Part shown: positions 57,700 to 64,000 of the stretch, piece after piece
How the letters are laid out: every line of letters begins with the position of its first letter
Position numbering within the stretch: the first letter of the stretch is position 1
Source of the DNA: Alkalimonas sp.
GTDB lineage: Bacteria; Pseudomonadota; Gammaproteobacteria; Enterobacterales; Alteromonadaceae
Length of the DNA: 64,000 nt
NCBI RefSeq assembly: GCF_020831925.1
Contig: NZ_JAFIFQ010000006.1
Coordinates: 1 to 64,000 of the forward strand
Direction of reading: 5' to 3'
The notes under the pieces: model-generated
What the model saw: the letters and a program-made list of their open reading frames with translations, nothing else
What the model was told of the DNA's origin: nothing
Databases searched by the model: none
Made by a program: the position numbers and the translations under genes

Positions 57700-59766
57700 T
57701 TACCCGGCTGGCAGCAATTGCCACAACGAGATACTAAAAGCCGGTTGCTGGTAGTCGCTGTGTTGACGGTTTTCTGGTTGCAGCATCCCTTTATCCACGG
57801 CGGTGTCAAACAACAACTGCCAATCGCCATCCGGCAATGCAACCTTCTGCTGATGCTGTGCGGCATTAAAGACAAACAGCAAGCTGGCACCATCGCGGGT
57901 ATTGCGGATACTGAACAAACAGCAAAGCCGCTCGGGATCATGCCAGTCGTGGCTTTGTTTCAGCTCCCCCGTTGGCAAATACCACTGCACCTGATGCTTA
58001 TCGCCATGCAACTGATACTGCTCATCCAGCAAGGACAATTGCTGCAAACAAGGGTAACGCTTACGCAGTGCCATCAGTTGCTGCACAAACTGCAGAAAAT
58101 CCTTGCTGTCACTATCCAGTTGCCAGTTCAGCCAGCTGATGTCGTTGTCCTGGCAGTAGGCATTGTTGTTGCCACGCTGACTATGGCTCAGCTCATCACC
58201 ACCCAGCCAATGGATGATGCCCTGGCTCAGTAACAAGGTCGCGGCCAGATTTCGTTTGTGCTGGTAGCGCCTGGCGGTCACTTTGGCATCGCGGCTTGGC
58301 CCTTCCACTCCGTGGTTGTAACTGAGATTATGGCCATGGCCATCCTTGTTTTCTTCGCCATTTAGCCAGTTGTGCTTCTGCTCATAACTGACCAGATCCT
58401 GCAGGGTAAAGCCATCGTGGTAACACAGATAATTCACGCTGCAACTGGCCGGCATCCGATGCTTTTGAAAGATATCACGCGAACCGAGCAAGCGGGTGGT
58501 AAATTCGGCCAGACTGCCTTTGTGCCCCAACCAAAAAGACCGGAAGCTGTCACGGCACTTATCGTTCAACTCGGCCCAGTTGGCCGGAAACTGGCCTAAG
58601 TGGTAGCCAAAGGGCCCAACATCCCAGGGCTCGGCAATCAGCTTGGCTTCGCTTAGCACCGGGTCTTGCGCAATAATTTGAAAAAAAGCGGCATAGGGGT
58701 TAAAGCGTTTGTGCTCGCGGCCCAGGGTCACGGCAAGATCAAACCGAAAGCCATCCACCTGCATCTCGCTCAGCCAGTAACGCAGCGCATCCATCACCAG
58801 TTTCTGCATCACCGGCTGAGCCACATTCAGCGTATTGCCGCAGCCAGTAAAGTTACAATAGCTCTGATAATCGGTGATATCGGCATGGTTATGAAACAAG
58901 TAATACTGCCGGTTGGCCAGGCCGCGAAAGCTCAGCACCGGGCCATCGTCACCGGCCTCTGCACTGTGGTTAAACACCACATCCAGAATGACTTCGATGC
59001 CATGCTGATGGAAGGTGCGCACCATGGTTTTAAATTCGCTGACCGCATCTTCCAGCTGGTAGCGTGGATCGGGTGCAAAAAAATTGACCGGATTGTAGCC
59101 CCAGTAATTGCTCAGTTGCATGGCTTCGAGCCTGGGTTCACTCATAAAACTGGCCACCGGCAACAGCTGAATACTGGTGATACCAAGTTGCTGTAAGTGT
59201 TTGATAATAGCCGGGTGACATAAACCAAGATAGGTTCCGCGTAACTTTTCCGGCACCTCCGGATGCAGCATGGTTAAGCCTTTGACATGAGCTTCGTAGA
59301 TGATGGTTTGTTCGGCCGGGATCTGCGGCTTAGCAACGCCTTGCCAGTCAAAGTCATGGCGTGCCAGCACCCCTTTGCTGATAAATAACGGGCTTTTTTG
59401 CTGATACAAATGCGACTGAAAACGCTGGGGCCGGTTCAGCCGCTTGCAGTAGGGATCAATCAGCAAGCGCTCGGCATCAAAGCGCACACCTAACAAAGAA
59501 TTGTCTTCTCCTGCTGCAGACAGCGCATACAAAGCCCCATCCGGAATGCCAGCAACCGCCAGATGCCAGATGTCACCGGTGCGGCCTTGAAAAACCAGCT
59601 CAGCAATCGGCTCTTCGGTGTCGGGTTGAAATAACCAAAGATGAAGCGCCTTGGCATCGGGTGCATAGACAGCAAAATTCCAGTCGCCACTTGCCAATTG
59701 AGAAGGCCCCAAGGGTTTGGGCTGGCCAACCTGACTTTTTAGCAAGGGTACTTGCAATCCCATCAT
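57700..59766 (-). CDS. glgX: Glycogen debranching enzyme, GlgX type
   Basis: Hydrolyses alpha-1,6 branches of phosphorylase-trimmed glycogen. The 688 residues have an N-terminal CBM48-type domain (NFAVYAPDAKALHLWLFQP), a GH13 barrel with VILDVVFNHSAEAGDDGP, GFRFDLAVTLGRE (catalytic Asp) and AEPWDVGPFGYHLG (catalytic Glu region), and a conserved CYHDGFTLQDLVSY. E. coli GlgX is 657 residues. The ATG at 59766 overlaps the glgB stop as TGATG; a second ATG three bases on is equally possible. It ends the malQ-glgB-glgX run. Confidence 0.95.
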   Translation of the reverse strand: MMGLQVPLLKSQVGQPKPLGPSQLASGDWNFAVYAPDAKALHLWLFQPDTEEPIAELVFQGRTGDIWHLAVAGIPDGALYALSAAGEDNSLLGVRFDAERLLIDPYCKRLNRPQRFQSHLYQQKSPLFISKGVLARHDFDWQGVAKPQIPAEQTIIYEAHVKGLTMLHPEVPEKLRGTYLGLCHPAIIKHLQQLGITSIQLLPVASFMSEPRLEAMQLSNYWGYNPVNFFAPDPRYQLEDAVSEFKTMVRTFHQHGIEVILDVVFNHSAEAGDDGPVLSFRGLANRQYYLFHNHADITDYQSYCNFTGCGNTLNVAQPVMQKLVMDALRYWLSEMQVDGFRFDLAVTLGREHKRFNPYAAFFQIIAQDPVLSEAKLIAEPWDVGPFGYHLGQFPANWAELNDKCRDSFRSFWLGHKGSLAEFTTRLLGSRDIFQKHRMPASCSVNYLCYHDGFTLQDLVSYEQKHNWLNGEENKDGHGHNLSYNHGVEGPSRDAKVTARRYQHKRNLAATLLLSQGIIHWLGGDELSHSQRGNNNAYCQDNDISWLNWQLDSDSKDFLQFVQQLMALRKRYPCLQQLSLLDEQYQLHGDKHQVQWYLPTGELKQSHDWHDPERLCCLFSIRNTRDGASLLFVFNAAQHQQKVALPDGDWQLLFDTAVDKGMLQPENRQHSDYQQPAFSISLWQLLPAG

Positions 59767-61967
59767 CAACTCCGGCGTCGCAGGTAAAGGGTGGATAAAG
59801 GCGGTAAGTCGAGCACCAGACTGGCGGCCTGGCCCTGGTGGGGTTGCGTCTTCGCCTGTAAAACGGTACCGACATCAAAATTACTACCCCAATAATAGCT
59901 GCTGTCGGTATTTAGGATCACTTCAAAGTCTCCTTGCTGGTCTACCCCTAACCGATACTGGTTACGCGGAATTGGTGTAAAGTTCGAGACCACATAAATA
60001 CGTTCACCTGAGGCATCCTCACGGTAAAAGCTTAGCACCGAATGCTCGGCATCGTTGTGATCCAGCCAGCCAAAGCCCCGATTGTCGTAATCCAACTCGT
60101 ACAAAGGCGCACAGCGGCGGTAACTGAGGTTCAAATCGCGGAACAGTTGCTGAATGCCGCGATGCTTGTCGTAATCGAGCAGGTGCCAATCCAGACTGCG
60201 TTGATGGCTCCATTCGGCAGCCTGCGCGAACTCCATGCCCATAAAGTGCAGTTTTTTGCCCGGGTGAGCAAACATATAGGCAATATAGGCTCGCAGGTTA
60301 GCCGCTTGTTGCCACTCATCACCCGGCATTTTGTGCAACAAGCTGCCTTTACCGTGCACCACTTCATCGTGCGACAGCGACAGCACGAAGTTTTCGTTGT
60401 AGTGATACACCATGGCAAAGGTCAGATCGTTGTGATGGAACTTGCGATAAGCAGGATCTTTACTGATATAACGCAGGCTGTCGTTCATCCAGCCCATGTT
60501 CCATTTAAAGCCAAAGCCGAGGCCGCCCTGATCGACCGGTTTGGATACCCCGGCAAAAGAGGTTGACTCTTCCGCAATGGTAATGGCATGCGGGAACTGG
60601 CGGTAGACTTCGGTATTGAGCCATTGCAGCAAACTAATAGCTTCGTAGTTGTGATTGCCACCATCCACGTTCGGTACCCACTCGCCCGCTTTGCGCGAAT
60701 AATCCCAGTACAGCATGGATGCCACGGCATCGACGCGCAGGCCATCGATATGAAAATGCTCCAGCCAGTACAAAGCACTGGCCACCAAAAAATGCCGGAC
60801 GGTGTCTTTGCCAAAATCGTAGATGCAGGAATTCCAATCCGGGTGCCAGCCACGACGAGGATCTTCGTATTCATAGAGCGCGCTGCCATCAAACCGGGCC
60901 AGGCCGTGGCCATCGTCCGGAAAATGCGCCGGCACCCAGTCAAGGATCACGCCGATACCGGCCTGATGGCAGGCGTCTACCAGAGCTTTGAATTCGTCTG
61001 GGCTGCCAAAACGCGAGCTGGGCGCAAACAAGCCCACTGGCTGATAACCCCAGGAGCCATCAAAGGGATGTTCCATCACCGGCAGCAGCTCAATGTGGGT
61101 GTAGCCCATATCCAGCAAATACGGGATCAGTTGCTCTTTTAATTCGAGGTAACTGAGCGGCTCGTTGTTGTCTTTGCGCCGCCATGAGCCCAAATGCAGC
61201 TCGTAAATGCTCATTGGTGCCTGATAAGGCGGTACTTGCTTGCGGTCTTGCCAGGCCTGATCCTGCCACTGATAACGGCTGTGATCATACACCTGAGACG
61301 CATGGGATGGGTACTGATCGGCCAAAAACCCGACAGGATCGGCTTTGTGTGGCAGCAGATGCCCCTGACTATCTTTAATTTCAAACTTATACCGCACCCC
61401 AGCGGCAACCTCCGGCATCACCAATACCCAATGGCCACAGTCGGTTTTTTGCATCGGGTGGCAACGACCATCCCAATCGTTCATATCGCCAATCAGACTG
61501 ACACTGCTGGCATTGGGCGCATAGACGGCAAAGCGGGTTGCTTTCAGACGGCTTTTCCCCAGATCCAGCTCAATCAGTTGCGCACCAAGCTGCCGGTAGA
61601 GATTTTCTGGCTGACTGTGAACAAAATGCACCGCGTGGTAGGCTTCCTGCTGGAACTGGTAAGGGTCGACCAGACGGTACTGATGCTTGCCCTGGGTTAC
61701 CAGCAACTGATACGGCGTGGTTTTACGTTTGCGCGGTAGCTCTAAGCTAAAGAGCCCTACCACCGCGGCATCCGGCTGACAAACGCCCAGGGATTTACCC
61801 GAAGCTAAATCCAGTACTTCCACCTGCTCTGCCTTTGGCAGATAGCAGCGAACAAGCCAGCCTTTTTGCTGGCCTTGCTCTTTATTTGGCTGCCCGTTGG
61901 GCTGCCAACCCAGTAAAGAAAATGGTTGTGCACAACGTACTGCTGTTAAGTCTAGCGCCTGAGTCAT
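59766..61967 (-). CDS. glgB: 1,4-alpha-glucan branching enzyme
   Basis: Forms alpha-1,6 branches in glycogen. The 733 residues match E. coli GlgB (728). Two N-terminal carbohydrate-binding-like domains precede the GH13 barrel, which shows YTHIELLPVMEHPFDGSWGYQ, DWVPAHFP, GLRVDAVASMLYWDYSR (catalytic Asp) and TIAEESTSF (catalytic Glu), and LSHDEVVHGKGSL. The start has AAGGAAGCAGG upstream. It overlaps glgX and lies 64 bases downstream of malQ. Confidence 0.97.
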   Translation of the reverse strand: MTQALDLTAVRCAQPFSLLGWQPNGQPNKEQGQQKGWLVRCYLPKAEQVEVLDLASGKSLGVCQPDAAVVGLFSLELPRKRKTTPYQLLVTQGKHQYRLVDPYQFQQEAYHAVHFVHSQPENLYRQLGAQLIELDLGKSRLKATRFAVYAPNASSVSLIGDMNDWDGRCHPMQKTDCGHWVLVMPEVAAGVRYKFEIKDSQGHLLPHKADPVGFLADQYPSHASQVYDHSRYQWQDQAWQDRKQVPPYQAPMSIYELHLGSWRRKDNNEPLSYLELKEQLIPYLLDMGYTHIELLPVMEHPFDGSWGYQPVGLFAPSSRFGSPDEFKALVDACHQAGIGVILDWVPAHFPDDGHGLARFDGSALYEYEDPRRGWHPDWNSCIYDFGKDTVRHFLVASALYWLEHFHIDGLRVDAVASMLYWDYSRKAGEWVPNVDGGNHNYEAISLLQWLNTEVYRQFPHAITIAEESTSFAGVSKPVDQGGLGFGFKWNMGWMNDSLRYISKDPAYRKFHHNDLTFAMVYHYNENFVLSLSHDEVVHGKGSLLHKMPGDEWQQAANLRAYIAYMFAHPGKKLHFMGMEFAQAAEWSHQRSLDWHLLDYDKHRGIQQLFRDLNLSYRRCAPLYELDYDNRGFGWLDHNDAEHSVLSFYREDASGERIYVVSNFTPIPRNQYRLGVDQQGDFEVILNTDSSYYWGSNFDVGTVLQAKTQPHQGQAASLVLDLPPLSTLYLRRRS

Positions 61968-62031
61968 CCTGCTTCCTTTTTCGTTATCCGTTATTCGTAT
62001 GCTTTACTGTTCATGCTCTAGTGATCATGGT

Positions 62032-64000
62032 TTACTGATAAAGCCAGTCACGCCGGGCCTGGCTAAGTTGTTGCATCAACGCCAGTTGCTCAGGCTGCCC
62101 GGCCAATTGTTCGAGTGTCTGGCTTAGCTTACGCCGCCAGTTCGGGTACTCGTCGCTGGTACCCGGCACATTCACCGGCTGGGTCATCTGCATCCAGTCT
62201 TCCAGCTGCAAACACAGCAACTGGCTCTGTCCTTTCGCCAAATGTAACTGCAAAGCGCGGGCCAATACCGGCTCCATTCCCACTTGTTCCACCTGCCTTG
62301 GATAATCCTGTGGTAAGGCACCATGGCCGTGCAGGGAGTCCAGGATACGTTGCTTGTTGCGGTGACGCTGCTCAAACAATTGCTGCAATTGAGCCGCATC
62401 CGGATACAAACCAAGCTGCTCGCCCAGCTTTAAATCGTCGCAATGCCAAAAGCCGATTAAGGTTGGCAAGTCATGGGTACAGAGTGTAGCCATAGCCTGC
62501 AACGGGTAATGGCCCGGTGAAATAAAACCACCATCTTCGGCCTGTTCAAAGAAAAACACCCGGTACGAATACACACCGTGCTCTTGCAACAAATCACGAA
62601 TGCCATCCGGCACTGTGCCAAGGTCCTCGCCTATCACCAACACCTGATTGCGCTGACTTTCCAGTGCCAGAATGCCCAGCAAGTCCATAATCGGATAATA
62701 AAGATAAGCTCCACCCCGCGCATCGTCTGCGGTCTTGGGTACCCACCAGAGTCGCAGTAAGGCCATCACATGATCGATACGCAGTGCACCAGCATGTTGC
62801 ATATTGCTGCGTAACAGGTCAATAAAAGGCTGGTAGCCTTGCTGAAACAGCTGCAAGGGCGACATCGGTGGCAAGCCCCAGTTCTGCCCCTGAGGGCCCA
62901 GAGGATCCGGCGGGGCGCCGATACTGGCAGCCCGACAGTACAAATCCGGGTTGGCCCAAATGTCCATCGACGCTTCGCTGACCCCAACCGCCAGATCGCG
63001 GTAAATGCCCAGCAACATACCATGCACTTTCGCGGTTTGCTGGGCTGCGGCTAACTGACGATCGCCACAGAACTGCAGGTAACAGTGCATATCCAGCTCA
63101 TCAGCATGCTGTTGGGCAAAGGCTTTGCTAGCAGCAGAGGTTGGATCTTTGTAGTCATCCGGCCAGTTTGGCCAGCCCCAGTAGCTGCTATCTTCTGCAT
63201 ACAAATAGGCATGCAAGGCATCGTACAAGGCTTGCAGGCGTAAGCTATCGCCACCTGCTTGCTTAAAGGCGGTAAAAGCGGCTTGTTCATCCGCGCTGGC
63301 ATGCGCCAGGAACCATTGATACGAAGCGCGCATCACCGGCTGTTTTAACTGCATGACTGCGCTGTAATCGACCCAGTCGCGACCGCGCTGTTCGCTCAGC
63401 TGCTGTTTAAAAGCGGGCGCATTGACCAATTGCTGGCATTCCGCCGAGGCGGCAAAGCCCGGCAGAGCGGTGACATCAAGATAAATGCAATTAAGCCAGC
63501 GCCGGGAAGAAGGACTGTAGGGACTGGCGTGCTCCGGCATAGCCGGGTACAGCGCATGAATAGGATTGAGGCCAACAAAGTCTGCACCCTGCCCGGCCAG
63601 CAATTGCAGCAGCTGCTGCAAATCGCCAAAATCGCCAATGCCCCAGTTGCGCTCTGAGCGCAAACCATACAGCTGCACACTGACACCCCATTGCTTTTTA
63701 TCAGCAAAAGCGGCTGGCTGAAAACAACGGGCCGGTGTCACAATGAGCGACTGCTCGCACTTCACCGCTGCGGGGCTGGTCACCCGCAGCCGGTGGTAGC
63801 CTGGTTCAAGGTGGACCGAGATGGCATGCTGGTACAGATGGTATTCCTGCTCATCCTGCTGATAAACCTGTAGCAGCTCGCCGTCGACCGGGATGAACGA
63901 AAAACGATGCTGCTTGCCCGCTTCAGTGATGAGATTCAGTTTCAGTACTTCATTGGCCAGCGACAGCGGCACACGCAACTCCAGATGCAGTGGCTGATCT
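62032..64000 (-). CDS. malQ: 4-alpha-glucanotransferase, N-terminus cut by window edge
   Basis: Amylomaltase that transfers maltodextrin segments between chains. The frame stays open from the stop at 62032 to the right edge, so the true start is outside; an apparent TTG at 63978 is internal, since upstream codons (reading PLHLELRVPLSL) continue the family's N-terminal beta domain. Visible are FVGLNPIHALYP, ASPYSPSSRRWLNCIYLDV, GALRIDHVMALLRLWWVP (catalytic Asp), VIGEDLGTVPDGIRDLLQ (catalytic Glu) and CTHDLPTLIGFW. E. coli MalQ is 694 residues, so roughly 40 or more residues are missing. It heads the malQ-glgB-glgX run. Confidence 0.95.
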   Translation of the reverse strand, partial: DQPLHLELRVPLSLANEVLKLNLITEAGKQHRFSFIPVDGELLQVYQQDEQEYHLYQHAISVHLEPGYHRLRVTSPAAVKCEQSLIVTPARCFQPAAFADKKQWGVSVQLYGLRSERNWGIGDFGDLQQLLQLLAGQGADFVGLNPIHALYPAMPEHASPYSPSSRRWLNCIYLDVTALPGFAASAECQQLVNAPAFKQQLSEQRGRDWVDYSAVMQLKQPVMRASYQWFLAHASADEQAAFTAFKQAGGDSLRLQALYDALHAYLYAEDSSYWGWPNWPDDYKDPTSAASKAFAQQHADELDMHCYLQFCGDRQLAAAQQTAKVHGMLLGIYRDLAVGVSEASMDIWANPDLYCRAASIGAPPDPLGPQGQNWGLPPMSPLQLFQQGYQPFIDLLRSNMQHAGALRIDHVMALLRLWWVPKTADDARGGAYLYYPIMDLLGILALESQRNQVLVIGEDLGTVPDGIRDLLQEHGVYSYRVFFFEQAEDGGFISPGHYPLQAMATLCTHDLPTLIGFWHCDDLKLGEQLGLYPDAAQLQQLFEQRHRNKQRILDSLHGHGALPQDYPRQVEQVGMEPVLARALQLHLAKGQSQLLCLQLEDWMQMTQPVNVPGTSDEYPNWRRKLSQTLEQLAGQPEQLALMQQLSQARRDWLYQ

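Noticed and set aside
63976-63978. TTG as the start of malQ
   Set aside because: The frame is open to the window edge and the upstream codons encode family-like beta-domain sequence, so the gene is truncated by the window.
1-64000. tRNA, rRNA, integrase, transposase, toxin-antitoxin or phage-defence genes
   Set aside because: No cloverleaf-like fold, rRNA segment, terminal inverted repeat pair or recognisable defence domain was seen on either strand.

Overview
The window is ordinary gammaproteobacterial chromosome. Gene order, protein lengths and motifs fit a marine or freshwater Alteromonadales/Chromatiales-type bacterium, perhaps near Rheinheimera, Alishewanella or Arsukibacterium; that genus-level guess is inference. 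Apart from two edge-truncated genes, all reading frames look intact. I see no insertion sequence, prophage, CRISPR array, rRNA or tRNA.

Layout. (1) 1-10950, minus strand: gyrA, then the classic serC-aroA-cmk-rpsA-ihfB-lapA-lapB-pyrF block, then an NhaP2-type antiporter cut by the left edge. (2) 11100-15950, plus strand: ubiG, then nrdA-nrdB-yfaE (aerobic ribonucleotide reductase and its ferredoxin) behind a pair of NrdR-type boxes; an intrinsic-terminator-like hairpin separates nrdA from nrdB. (3) 15958-20038, minus strand: a 5'-nucleotidase lipoprotein, trhO, a YaeQ-family protein and a LysE-family exporter. (4) 20200-26140: two TonB-dependent receptors flank a GNAT acetyltransferase; the first has three histidine-rich stretches and a Zur-like palindrome at its promoter. 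(5) 26187-39388: a small coiled-coil protein, ydiJ, ribA, an ABC exporter, a sodium:amino-acid symporter, ppsA with its divergent regulator ppsR, a class II DAHP synthase and a low-molecular-weight tyrosine phosphatase.

(6) 39571-46670 is the most distinctive region: a curli locus ordered csgB-csgA-csgE-csgF-csgG, with csgD convergent to csgG. CsgA has 517 residues and about 20 curlin-like repeats, compared with 151 residues and five repeats in E. coli, and its mature part has no lysine and only two arginines. A secreted subtilisin-like protease is divergent from csgB. (7) 46789-50588: a MoxR / DUF58 / transglutaminase operon. (8) 50608-57372, minus strand: a Tricorn-like peptidase, purT, gnd and a small cysteine-containing secreted protein. 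(9) 57700-64000, minus strand: malQ-glgB-glgX, with malQ running off the right edge.

The window combines housekeeping pathways (shikimate/serine, pyrimidine, purine, riboflavin, dNTP and ubiquinone synthesis; gluconeogenesis; glycogen metabolism) with envelope functions (LPS control, zinc-type uptake, curli, proteolysis). I found no convincing wholly new system. The extended curli fibre protein and its surroundings are the best lead, followed by the nrdA/nrdB terminator and two conserved-looking small proteins of unknown function.
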